Shown in pieces: positions 48,676 through 57,676 of a DNA stretch of 64,000 bases (within the stretch, counting starts at the first letter, position 1; every line of letters begins with the position of its first letter). A model generated the notes under the pieces. It did no database searches, was not told where the DNA came from, and saw only the letters and a program-made list of their open reading frames with translations. A program made the translations under genes and the position numbers. The stretch comes from CADCTB01 sp963768975 (GTDB lineage: Bacteria; Actinomycetota; Acidimicrobiia; Acidimicrobiales; AC-14): contig CAVYKB010000012.1 of the NCBI GenBank assembly GCA_963768975.1, positions 62,001 through 126,000 on the forward strand. The letters are read 5' to 3'.

Positions 48676-49532
48676 CACGGCCTCCAGGTGCTCTTGGTGA
48701 ACATGGCGGCGAGATCGGGGTTGCTGGACAGCGCCATGCGCTTGCGGTCGAGCACACCCGCCAAACGCTCGCCGGTGCCCGGGTACTTCAGCGTCACCCG
48801 CACTTCGTCCGGGGTGACTTCCAGCACGTTGAACGACGGCCGGGTGTAGCCGCGCACCCGGTGGGAGGAGACGGTTCCCGACGTGACGAGCAGTACGTGG
48901 TCGAGCAGCCACACGTGGGGGACATGCTTGTGGCCCGACAGCACCATGTCGACCTTGAGCTCGGTGAGCAGGGCGAGGACGTCGCCGGCGTCCCACACCG
49001 TGTTGCGCTCCCGGCCGGTGCCGGGCACGGGTACCAGGTGGTGATGGAGCACGAAGACCTTGAAGTCCGCCTCGGCCGCGAACTGGTCGCGGATCCACCG
49101 GTAGCGCTCCCGGCCGACCTCGCCCTCGGCCAGGTCGGGCTTGGAGGAGTCGATGGCCACGACCTGCACCCGGAACGGCGTGGTGCCGTTGAGGCTGGGC
49201 AGGGTCAGGGAGATGACCCGATCGCCCTTCTCGGCCACGTCGCCCACCCCGAAGGTGTCCCGGAAGTGGAGGTAGCCGACATTCTTCGAGTCGTGGTTGC
49301 CGGGGATGACCAGCATGGTGAACCCGGCAGCAAACAGCGGCTCGAGGAACTCCTGGGCCATGCGGAACTCGCCGGCGTAGCCCTCGGCCGTGAGGTCGCC
49401 GCCGATGACGACGAGGTCGGGGTTCAGGGCGATGGTCTCGTTGACCGCCGTCTCGAGCAGGCCGGCGTCGAAGTACGGGGAGCCGCAATGGAGATCGGAC
49501 AGCTGGGCGACGACGAACTCTTCGCGTGCCAT
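48675..49532 (-). CDS. Calcineurin-like metallophosphoesterase
   Basis: 285 aa. Metal-binding motifs: VAQLSDLHCGSP, VVIGGDLTAEG, VIPGNHDSKNVG, VLHHHLVP and VLSGHKHVPHVWL. This is the cAMP-phosphodiesterase (CpdA)-like branch of the fold, although substrate assignment by motif is unreliable. It opens the F420-linked operon and is divergent from gpsA by 61 bp. The upstream ATG candidates have no support; the chosen start follows a short AAGG. Confidence 0.85.
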   Translation of the reverse strand: MAREEFVVAQLSDLHCGSPYFDAGLLETAVNETIALNPDLVVIGGDLTAEGYAGEFRMAQEFLEPLFAAGFTMLVIPGNHDSKNVGYLHFRDTFGVGDVAEKGDRVISLTLPSLNGTTPFRVQVVAIDSSKPDLAEGEVGRERYRWIRDQFAAEADFKVFVLHHHLVPVPGTGRERNTVWDAGDVLALLTELKVDMVLSGHKHVPHVWLLDHVLLVTSGTVSSHRVRGYTRPSFNVLEVTPDEVRVTLKYPGTGERLAGVLDRKRMALSSNPDLAAMFTKSTWRP

Positions 49533-49593
49533 GCCTTGCGGAGGATAACGGTCTCCCGAGGTTAACGGCAGCCCGCAGGTAGGGTTCCCCACC

Positions 49594-50598
49594 GTGCCCA
49601 GCAAGGTCTGCGTGCTCGGGGCGGGCTCATGGGGGACCGCGATGGCCGCCATGTGCGCGCAACGCGTGCCGACGACGCTCTGGGCCCGCCGGCCGGAGCT
49701 GGCCGAGGCCATGGAGCGCGACCGCCGCAACACCGGCTACCTCCCCGAGCTGGAGTTTCCCGACGGCCTCCGGGCCACGCCGGCGCTGGGCGAAGCCGTC
49801 GACGGGGCCGACGTGGTCGTCATGGCCGTGCCCTCACACGGGTTCCGGGCTGTGCTCGGCGAGGCCGTCCCCCACCTGGGCGCCGGCGTGCCGGTCGTCA
49901 GCCTGACCAAGGGGGTCGAGCAGGGAACCCTCTCCCGCATGACCGAAGTGATCGCCGAGGTGGCGCCGGCGAACCCGTACGCGGTGCTCACCGGGCCCAA
50001 CCTGGTCGGCGAGATCGTCGCCGGCTACCCGACGGCCAGCGTGATCGCAGCCACTGACGCCGGCCTCGCCGCCGCGCTGCAGGAGCTGTTCAGCAGCGGC
50101 GCGTTCCGCGTCTACACCAACCCCGACGTGGTGGGCTGCGAGCTGGGCGGAGCGCTGAAGAACGTGGTAGCCATCGCCGCCGGCGTGTCCGACGGGCTCG
50201 GCTTCGGCGACAACACCCGCGCCGCCCTCATCACCCGGGGCGTCGCCGAGCTGACCCGCCTCGGCGTGGCCCTGGGCGGCCAGCCGCTGACCTTCGGCGG
50301 GCTGACGGGCATGGGCGACCTGGTAGCCACGTGCATCAGCCGGCGCAGTCGCAACCGCTGGGTCGGCGAGGAGCTGGCCCGGGGCCGGCCTCTGGCCGAG
50401 ATCATCTCCGGTACCCGCATGGTCGCCGAAGGGGTGCGGACGTCGGCCGCAGTCGTGGAGCTGGCGGCGCACGTCGGCGTCGAGATGCCCATCGCCGACC
50501 AGGTGGTGGCGGTCCTCGAGGGGGTCACGCCGGCCGCCGAAGTGGTGACCGCCCTGATGGGCCGGGTGGTGAAGCCGGAGCTGCACGGCCTCGGCTGA
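49594..50598 (+). CDS. gpsA: NAD(P)-dependent glycerol-3-phosphate dehydrogenase
   Basis: 334 aa from GTG. The dinucleotide-binding motif is VLGAGSWGTAMA (8-18), catalytic Lys189 is in GCELGGALKNVVAIAAG, and the family blocks LTGPNLVGEI, GFGDNTRAALITRG and GGLTGMGDLVATC are all present. It makes sn-glycerol-3-phosphate from dihydroxyacetone phosphate for phospholipid synthesis. Proximity to cofC is also seen in other actinobacteria. Between its stop and the MoxR gene lies a 102-bp spacer with GATTCTCAGC repeats of no clear meaning. Confidence 0.95.
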   Translation: MPSKVCVLGAGSWGTAMAAMCAQRVPTTLWARRPELAEAMERDRRNTGYLPELEFPDGLRATPALGEAVDGADVVVMAVPSHGFRAVLGEAVPHLGAGVPVVSLTKGVEQGTLSRMTEVIAEVAPANPYAVLTGPNLVGEIVAGYPTASVIAATDAGLAAALQELFSSGAFRVYTNPDVVGCELGGALKNVVAIAAGVSDGLGFGDNTRAALITRGVAELTRLGVALGGQPLTFGGLTGMGDLVATCISRRSRNRWVGEELARGRPLAEIISGTRMVAEGVRTSAAVVELAAHVGVEMPIADQVVAVLEGVTPAAEVVTALMGRVVKPELHGLG

Positions 50599-50700
50599 GA
50601 ATTCGCAGGCGATTCTCAGCACGGGCTCAGGTGTGGGCGTGATCCTGGGATCCATGGAACCGAGCCGTTTACCGGCCCTCGCCGTCGTACTCTTGGCAGG

Positions 50701-51737
<1,037 letters not shown>

Positions 51738-51741
<4 letters not shown>

Positions 51742-52676
51742 GGATCCTCCCGTCGACGGGCGCGGCGGCAGGAGAGCGCCGGCCGGAGGAGGTCCTGCGC
51801 CGGCTCCAGCTCACCATCACCCGCAGGCTCGACGGGCTGCTCCAGGGCGACTACCAGGCTCTCCTGCCGGGGCTCGGCAGCGAGCCCGGCGACAGCCGGG
51901 AGTACCAGGAGGGCGACGACGTCCGCCGCATGGACTGGGCGGTGACCGCCCGCACCACCGTGCCCCACGTGCGTGACCCCGTGGCCGACCGCGAGCTGGA
52001 GTCCTGGGCCATCGTCGACTGCTCGGCCAGCCTCGACTTCGGCACCGCCAACTGCGAGAAGCGTGACCTGGCCCTGGCTGCGGTGGCCGCCGTCGGGTTC
52101 ATGACCACCCGGACCGGCAACCGATTCGGCGCGCTGGTGGTCAAGCCCGACGGCATCCAGCGGATCCCGTCGCGTGCCGGCCAGCAACCGCTCATGGCGT
52201 TGCTCCACACCCTCGCCATCCGCGAGCGCGGCGACGGCACGGGCGACACCGACCTGGCCGCCGCCATTACCAGCCACCTGGTCGCCCGCCGGCGGCGGGG
52301 GCTGGCCGTCGTGGTGTCCGACTTCCTCTCGCCGCCGGGTTGGGAGCGCCCCCTCACCGGCCTGGCGTCACGTCACCAGGTGCTCTGCGTCGAGGTCCTC
52401 GACCCGCGGGAGCTGGAGCTGCCCAACGTCGGCTACCTCACGCTGGTCGACCCGGAGACGGGCCGGCGCATGGAGCTCCAGACGGCCAAGGCCAGCCTCC
52501 GCCAGCGCTACGCCGAGGCGGCCGCCGCCCAACGGGCCGAGATCGCTGCCGCCATCCGCCGCAGCGGTTGCCAGCACCTGGTCCTGCGGACCGACCGGGA
52601 CTGGCTCCGCGACGTCGTCGACTTCGTCCTGTCCGCCCGCCGCCACCGTGGTGCCCTCCAGAGAGTCAACCGATGA
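51738..52676 (+). CDS. DUF58-family protein
   Basis: 312 aa from GTG. The DUF58 hallmark is DSREYQEGDDVRRMDWAVTART (about 52-72), followed by a VWA-like fold with DCSASLDFG as a partial MIDAS and the later VVSDFLSPPGWE. It has no membrane helix. DUF58 proteins associate with MoxR and VWA partners; the client is unknown. Its stop and the start of the VWA gene overlap (ATGA). Confidence 0.9.
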
Positions 52677-53632
52677 TCCTCGCCCTCACCTTCCTCTCCC
52701 GCGGCCGGTTGTGGTTCCTCCTACTCGTCGCCGCCCTTATCGCCGTCTACGTGATGACGCAGTTCCGGCGCAAGGTCTACGCCGTCCGGTTCACCAACCT
52801 GGCGCTGCTCGACTCCATCGCCCCCAAGCGTCCGGGCTGGCGCCGGCACGTCCCCGCCACCGCCTTCATCCTGGCCATGATCGCCCTGGTCACCGCCTTC
52901 GCCCAGCCCGCCCGGCCGGTGAAGGTGCCGCGGGAGCAGGCGACGATCGTGATGGCCATCGACGTGTCCCTGTCGATGGAGGCCACCGACGTCGAGCCGA
53001 ACCGGCTCATCGCCGCCCAGGACGCGGCCAAGTCGTTCGTGGACCTGGTTCCCACCCGCCTGAACCTCGGCTTGGTGGCCTTCTCGGGCGTGTCCCAGGT
53101 GCTGGTGTCGCCCACGACGGACCACGCCCTGCTCAAGCGCAGCATCGACAACCTGCAGCTCGGCCCCCGCACTGCGGTGGGCGAGGCCATCTTCGCCAGC
53201 CTGGGCAGCATCGCCTCGGTGGCATCCGAGCCCGGCCAGCCCCCGCCGCCCGGCCGCATCGTGCTCATGTCCGACGGCGAGACCACGGTCGGGCGCCCGA
53301 ACGAGCTGGCCACCCAGGCCGCCCTCGACGCCAAGGTCCAGATTTCCACCATCGCCTTCGGCACCGACGACGGCACGGTCCTCGTCGAGGGCCGCAGCAT
53401 CCCCGTTCCGGTCAACCGGGCGGCCCTGGCCGACATCGCCGAGGCCACCGGCGGCCAGTCGTTCGAGGCGGGCACCGCCCGCGAGCTACGCCGGGTCTAC
53501 GCCGACATCGGCAGCTCCATCGGCTTCCGCACCGAGGAGCGCGAGGTCACTGCGTGGGTGGTGGGGGTGGCACTCGCCTTCGCCTTGGCCGCCGCCGCCG
53601 GCTCCCTGCTCTGGAGCTCCCGCCTCCCCTGA
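52673..53632 (+). CDS. Membrane VWA-domain protein (BatA/YfbK-like)
   Basis: 319 aa. Helices at about 11-29 and 60-78 anchor the protein; the VWA domain (about 90-285) has an intact MIDAS D97-V-S99-L-S101 in MAIDVSLSM, a Thr in GPRTAVGE and Asp in LMSDGETT. A final helix lies at about 295-315. It is the third partner of the MoxR-DUF58 set, and its topology is that of Bat proteins, which respond to envelope stress or help assemble complexes. Confidence 0.9.
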   Translation: MILALTFLSRGRLWFLLLVAALIAVYVMTQFRRKVYAVRFTNLALLDSIAPKRPGWRRHVPATAFILAMIALVTAFAQPARPVKVPREQATIVMAIDVSLSMEATDVEPNRLIAAQDAAKSFVDLVPTRLNLGLVAFSGVSQVLVSPTTDHALLKRSIDNLQLGPRTAVGEAIFASLGSIASVASEPGQPPPPGRIVLMSDGETTVGRPNELATQAALDAKVQISTIAFGTDDGTVLVEGRSIPVPVNRAALADIAEATGGQSFEAGTARELRRVYADIGSSIGFRTEEREVTAWVVGVALAFALAAAAGSLLWSSRLP

Positions 53633-53638
53633 CGCCCT

Positions 53639-53691
53639 TCGAACTGGTTGCACTTGACCCTCGTATGCGCAGGTAAGTGCAACCAGAACGG
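53639..53691. repeat. 53-bp palindromic element, copy 2
   Basis: The right arm AAGTGCAACCAGAACGG is identical to copy 1, and the loop keeps TATGCGCAGGT. The left arm, starting CGAACTGG, differs at three of 17 positions, so the outer stem is broken but the 12-bp inner stem CTGGTTGCACTT is intact. It lies directly after the VWA gene and before the isomerase gene on the same strand. Confidence 0.75.
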
Positions 53692-53721
53692 CTTGAGTGG
53701 GGGGCGGTATCGTCGGCTCCC

Positions 53722-54135
53722 ATGAGGGTTGCCTTTGGGGCCGACGAGGCTACGCCGCTCGCCGACGAGATCGCCGCATCTCTGGCCGCCGCCGGCCACG
53801 AGCTGGTGCTGCGGGTGGAGGAGGGGCCGTGGCCCGACGTCGGCCGGCGTGTGGGGGAGGCGGTGGCCGCCGGCGACGCCGACCGCGGGGTGGTCTGCTG
53901 CTGGACCGGCACGGGCGTCTCCATCGCCGCCAACAAGGTGCCCGGCGTGCGGGCCGCCCTGTGCACCGACGCCGAGACCGCCCGGGGCGCCCGGCGCTGG
54001 AACGACGCCAACGTGCTGGCGCTGGGCCTGCGGCTGACCACGCCTGCGACCGCCGCCGAGATGGTCGAGGCCTTCCTGGGAACCGACGCCGACGCCGATG
54101 AGGCGGCGAACATAACCAAGATCACCGATGGGTAA
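53722..54135 (+). CDS. RpiB/LacA/LacB-family sugar-phosphate isomerase
   Basis: 137 aa, a little shorter than classic RpiB. It starts MRVAFGADEAT and carries CCWTGTGVSIAANKVPGVRA with the active-site Cys (CWTGTG, usually CGTGIG) and WNDANVLALGLR, the family's C-terminal block. It interconverts ketose and aldose phosphates such as ribulose 5-phosphate. The replaced residues in the C-x-TG loop leave exact specificity uncertain. It overlaps the rnhB start by 8 bases. Confidence 0.85.
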   Translation: MRVAFGADEATPLADEIAASLAAAGHELVLRVEEGPWPDVGRRVGEAVAAGDADRGVVCCWTGTGVSIAANKVPGVRAALCTDAETARGARRWNDANVLALGLRLTTPATAAEMVEAFLGTDADADEAANITKITDG

Positions 54136-54868
54136 GAAAGGTAGCGGGGGACCGGTCAAGCAAGCTGGGGAGTCCGCTCAGCGCGAGCGGGCGCCTGGAT
54201 CGGCCCCCCACATCGTCCCCTCGCTCTCCCGGGAGCGGGCGCTGTGGGACGAGGGCTACGAGGTCGTCGTCGGGGTCGACGAGGTCGGCCGTGGCTCATG
54301 GGCCGGCCCCATCTCCGTCGGGGCCGCGGTGCTCCCGCGTGACCGGCGGGTCTACGGCGTGCGCGACTCCAAGATGCTGACCGAGGCCGAGCGCGAGCGC
54401 CTGTTCCCCCGGCTGACATCGTGGTGCGCCACGTGGGCCGTCGGCCACGCCAGCCAGCCGGAGTGCGACGAGCTGGGCATGTCGGCCGCCCAGAGGCTGG
54501 CCGCCCGCCGGGCGATCGACGGCCTGGGCGTGACTCCCGACGCCCTCCTGATCGACGGCCTTTGGGACTTCGTGGGGGGCATCCCCAAGGTCACCCGCAT
54601 CGTCAAGGGCGACGCCAAGTGCCTCACCATCGCCACTGCGTCCATCCTGGCCAAGGTCACCCGCGACCGGATCATGCGGGCGGAGGCCGAGCACTACCCG
54701 GCCTACGACTTCGACCTGAACAAGGGCTACCCGTGCCCCCGCCACAAGGCGGCGCTGGCGGCGTGGGGGCCGACGTCGATCCACCGGCGGGCATGGGTCT
54801 TCATGGACCACCAACCGTGGGATGGCGTCCAGCGTCTGGTCCGGGATCTCCAGCCCGCCCTATGGTGA
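54128..54868 (+). CDS. rnhB: Ribonuclease HII
   Basis: 246 aa. The catalytic core has GVDEVGRGSWAGP (Asp51, Glu52), VRDSKML, a catalytic Asp in LLIDGLWD (Asp143) and KGDAKCLTIATASILAKVTRD (Asp162), all signature blocks of RNase HII. It removes ribonucleotides from DNA and degrades R-loops. The N-terminal 40 residues are a basic, disordered extension. It is co-translated with the isomerase gene and precedes a small membrane-protein gene. Confidence 0.95.
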   Translation: MGKKGSGGPVKQAGESAQRERAPGSAPHIVPSLSRERALWDEGYEVVVGVDEVGRGSWAGPISVGAAVLPRDRRVYGVRDSKMLTEAERERLFPRLTSWCATWAVGHASQPECDELGMSAAQRLAARRAIDGLGVTPDALLIDGLWDFVGGIPKVTRIVKGDAKCLTIATASILAKVTRDRIMRAEAEHYPAYDFDLNKGYPCPRHKAALAAWGPTSIHRRAWVFMDHQPWDGVQRLVRDLQPALW

Positions 54869-54875
54869 GAGACCG

Positions 54876-55100
54876 ATGAGTCGCACCGACGCCCTTATCC
54901 TTCGGACCGCGGCGGCGTGGACGATCTTCATCTGGGTCACCCGGATGCGCAACATCCTGACCGACGACACAACCGATACCGCCTTCAAGGTCGTCCACTC
55001 GGTCCTGGCTCTGGTGTCGGTGGCCTTCGCCATCGCCCTCCTCGGCGTGGCCTCGAGGAACCGCAGACGAGCACGCGACAAGAGCGCGACACCCTCGTAG
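54876..55100 (+). CDS. SCO4848-like small membrane protein
   Basis: 74 aa with two hydrophobic helices (about 7-23 and 39-58), joined by a polar loop TRMRNILTDDTTDTAFKVVH, and a basic cytoplasmic tail, NRRRARDK. The pattern of a Trp-containing first helix and an Asp-rich loop resembles the actinobacterial SCO4848 family, whose function is unknown. Seven bases separate it from rnhB. Confidence 0.6.
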   Translation: MSRTDALILRTAAAWTIFIWVTRMRNILTDDTTDTAFKVVHSVLALVSVAFAIALLGVASRNRRRARDKSATPS

Positions 55101-55144
55101 GTCACATCACCAGCGCCGGCTTCGCGTCCGGCGACCGGTTCGTC

Positions 55145-55675
55145 GTGGGCAGCTGGCGGGAGTCGCCACTGGGACGCCTCGACGACCTCATGTGGGCCCA
55201 GCCCGGCGGCCGGCGTCTCTTGCTGGCCGGCACGCAAGAGGCGGCGGACTACGTCTCGGCCGCCTACGGGTTCGACGAGGTGGTGGTCGGGCCACTGAAG
55301 GTCGACATGGACGGTCGGCAGCTGCACGTGCGCGCTCCGGAGTCCGGCCTCGAGCTGCACCTGACCGGAGGCTTGGCCGTGCGACTGCCGTGGCCCCGCC
55401 CGCTGTGGTTCACCCGCTGGGTCGAGGGGCCGATCGGCCGCCGGCTCATGGGGGTGCAGACCTACGGCGTGAGCCCCAGCGGGGTGCGGGAGTGGTACCG
55501 GGCGGTGTCGCTGCGGCGGGTGGTGGCCGGCTGGGCGTCGGTCGCCGGCGCCGACCTGGGCCCGCTGAGGCCCATCGACCCGCCGGCCGGCTTCGGGTTC
55601 AGCGAGCCGCCGAAGTTTCCGTCGATGGTGGGGGTCCACCCGGTGCTGGAATGGCCACATCCAGGGCGAGGGTGA
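55145..55675 (+). CDS. Conserved hypothetical actinobacterial protein, start uncertain
   Basis: About 176 aa from the GTG of VGSWRESPLGRLDDLMWA. Protein-like coding, GHITSAGFASGDRFV, extends some 20 codons further upstream in the same frame with no ATG, GTG or TTG before it meets the preceding gene. A non-standard start or sequence error is possible. The body includes RRLLLAGTQEAADYVSAAYG and PLWFTRWVEGPIGRRLMGVQTYG, resembling uncharacterised actinobacterial proteins of about 200 aa. It overlaps the convergent amidinotransferase-fold gene by 77 bases. Confidence 0.6.
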   Translation: MGSWRESPLGRLDDLMWAQPGGRRLLLAGTQEAADYVSAAYGFDEVVVGPLKVDMDGRQLHVRAPESGLELHLTGGLAVRLPWPRPLWFTRWVEGPIGRRLMGVQTYGVSPSGVREWYRAVSLRRVVAGWASVAGADLGPLRPIDPPAGFGFSEPPKFPSMVGVHPVLEWPHPGRG

Positions 55676-56465
55676 GGCAGCGGCAGCTCCCTCCGGCCTT
55701 GAGGAACTCGCCGACGTCGACCTCGACCACGTCGAAATCCCAGTCCTTCAGGAGCCGGCCCAGCCGGGGTGGGCACCGGGCCATGACGACTGTGCGGTCG
55801 ACCACCACGGAGTTGGCGCAGAATGCCAGCATCTCGTCGTCCTCGAGGACCAGCGGCTCCGGCACGAGCGCCTCCACCACCTTGCGGCCGTAGCTGTCCC
55901 ACGCGTGCGGGGCGACCATGGCCCGGCGCTCGTCGAGGGGGCAGAACGTGAGGTCGAGGTGGTACAGGCGGGGGTCGACCAGCTCGATGGGCCGGACGGG
56001 CGCGCCGAGCAGGGTGGACAGCGGGCCGTGGGCGCCGGCGTCGGACCGTGACCGGTAGCCGGAGAGGAACACGCCCCGGAAGGGCAGGGCGTCGCCGGCG
56101 CCCTCGTGGCCGATGCCGTCGGGGAGCCGGAGCACTTCGTAGCCGTGGGCCTCGAACCAGGCGACGTCGTGGTCGACCTCGGGCTGGCGCTGGGGGTGGC
56201 GGAACCGGCTGGGCACGTACCGGCCGTTGTTGATGGTGCCGGCGTTGGCGGTGAAGACCAGGTCGGGCAGGTCGGGCTGGGGCTCGAGCAGCTCGACGCC
56301 GGCGCCGGCCTCGGTGAGGGTGGCCACCAGGTCGCCCCACTGGTCCCGCGCCAGATCGAGGTCGACGGGCACCTCCCGGTTCATCCACGGGTTGATCTCG
56401 TACAGCACGCCGAAGTGCTCGGGCGGGCACATGAGGAACCGCCGCCCCCAGGGCAGCGGGGTCAA
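55599..56465 (-). CDS. Arginine dihydrolase/amidinotransferase-fold enzyme (ArgZ/DDAH-like)
   Basis: 288 aa from TTG. Family features: RFLMCPPEHFGVLYEINPWM near the start, VFTANAGT (70-77, Asn74), His169 in YHLDLTFCPLD, and nucleophile Cys261 in GGSCRCLTLALD. The MCPP...YEINPWM opening and TANAG are typical of cyanobacterial ArgZ, which converts arginine to ornithine, ammonia and CO2. The next gene upstream encodes the partner ornithine cyclodeaminase, and their junction is a TTGA overlap. Dimethylarginine hydrolysis is the alternative activity. Confidence 0.8.
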   Translation of the reverse strand: MTPLPWGRRFLMCPPEHFGVLYEINPWMNREVPVDLDLARDQWGDLVATLTEAGAGVELLEPQPDLPDLVFTANAGTINNGRYVPSRFRHPQRQPEVDHDVAWFEAHGYEVLRLPDGIGHEGAGDALPFRGVFLSGYRSRSDAGAHGPLSTLLGAPVRPIELVDPRLYHLDLTFCPLDERRAMVAPHAWDSYGRKVVEALVPEPLVLEDDEMLAFCANSVVVDRTVVMARCPPRLGRLLKDWDFDVVEVDVGEFLKAGGSCRCLTLALDVAIPAPGGPPPSTETSAAR

Positions 56466-57676
56466 GGTGTGAGGTGCCGGGCGAGGGTGTCCAGGAAGAG
56501 GCCGACGTCGGTGACGATGCCCAACGCCTGGTGGCTGCCCCGGTCGGCCAGCTTGGTGACCACGGCCTGGTTGATGTCGACGCAGTACGTCTCCACGCCG
56601 GCGGGCAGCACGTTGCCGGTGGCGATGGCGTGGAGGGTCGATGCCAGCATCAGGGCGACGGCCACCCCGGCCAGCTCGGCCCGCATGGCGTCGGCGGCCT
56701 CGACCACGTTGGTGTACACGTCGGGCAGGGGACCGTCGTCGCGCACGGAGCCGCCCAGGACGAACGGCACGTCGTGGCGCACGCACTCGTACATCACGCC
56801 GCCGGTGATGTAGCCGTCGTCGACGGCGGCGGCGATCGACCCCCGCCTGCGCACCTCGTTGATGACCCGCAGGTGGTTGGCGTGGCCGCCCTCGGGCGGG
56901 AGATCGTCGCCCAGGGGGACGCCGAGCGACGTGCCCAGGACGCTCGACTCGATGTCGTGGGTGGCGAAGCCGTTGCCGGCGAAGAGGACGTCGATGATCC
57001 CGGCCCGGACCAGGGCGGCCACCGCCGGGCCGGCGCCGGTGTGGATCACCGCCGGCCCGCAGACCGCCAGCACCTTGCCGCCGGTGGCCTTGGCCGCCTT
57101 GATGCGCTCGGCCACCCGGGCGACGAGCTGCTCCTTCGGCTTCTCCGACGACACGTCTGAGCTCATGAACTCGAACGGGTTGGCGCCCCGGGGCCGCTGC
57201 AGGGGCTGTACTCGCACGCCGCTTCGGCCGACGACCACCGGGTCGCCGGCGTTGACGCGGTGCATCGGCACCGTGCGCACCCGCCCGTCGGGGCGCACGA
57301 CGAGGGCGCAGTCCATCTCGGGGTTGTCAACGTCGACCCACTGGGCCCCGATGCGGACCTGAGTCGGCAGGTTGGTCGTGGAGTAGAAGCCCTCGGGGAG
57401 GACGCCGGCGACCTCGGCTGCCTCGGTGACCGCGTCGGCCTGGGCGATCGGGTTGGCCCCGTGGATCTGGAGCTCGGCCACCAGGGCGGCCAACGACTTC
57501 TCGTCGGCGGCGGTGATCTCGATGCGGGCGTGGCTGGCGTCGAGGCTCGTCCGCCCGATCTGAACGTCGACCATGCGGTAGTCCGCGCCGGCGTCGACGA
57601 TCACGTCCAGCACCTTGGCCAGGATGAGGGAGTCGATGATGTGGCCATCGACCTCGACGACCTCCGAGACCGTCAC
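56462..57676 (-). CDS. TIGR00300-family ornithine cyclodeaminase-like protein
   Basis: 404 aa from GTG. It has an N-terminal LOR/SDH-like domain (VEVDGHIIDSLILAKVLDVI, 'ARIEITAADEKSLAAL') and a C-terminal Rossmann-like region with CGPAVIHTGAGPAVAALVRAG, LFAGNGFATHDIE and DDGYITGGVMYECVR. In cyanobacterial AgrE this domain follows the arginine dihydrolase domain and converts ornithine to proline; archaeal homologues are ornithine cyclodeaminases. Here it is separate but directly coupled to the ArgZ-like gene. The start overlaps the stop of the transporter gene by one base. Confidence 0.85.
   Translation of the reverse strand: MTVSEVVEVDGHIIDSLILAKVLDVIVDAGADYRMVDVQIGRTSLDASHARIEITAADEKSLAALVAELQIHGANPIAQADAVTEAAEVAGVLPEGFYSTTNLPTQVRIGAQWVDVDNPEMDCALVVRPDGRVRTVPMHRVNAGDPVVVGRSGVRVQPLQRPRGANPFEFMSSDVSSEKPKEQLVARVAERIKAAKATGGKVLAVCGPAVIHTGAGPAVAALVRAGIIDVLFAGNGFATHDIESSVLGTSLGVPLGDDLPPEGGHANHLRVINEVRRRGSIAAAVDDGYITGGVMYECVRHDVPFVLGGSVRDDGPLPDVYTNVVEAADAMRAELAGVAVALMLASTLHAIATGNVLPAGVETYCVDINQAVVTKLADRGSHQALGIVTDVGLFLDTLARHLTP

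Noticed and set aside
53639..53691. Ordinary Rho-independent terminator for the VWA operon
   Set aside because: No T-run, and the conserved loop and second copy point to a repeated element; termination may still be a side effect.
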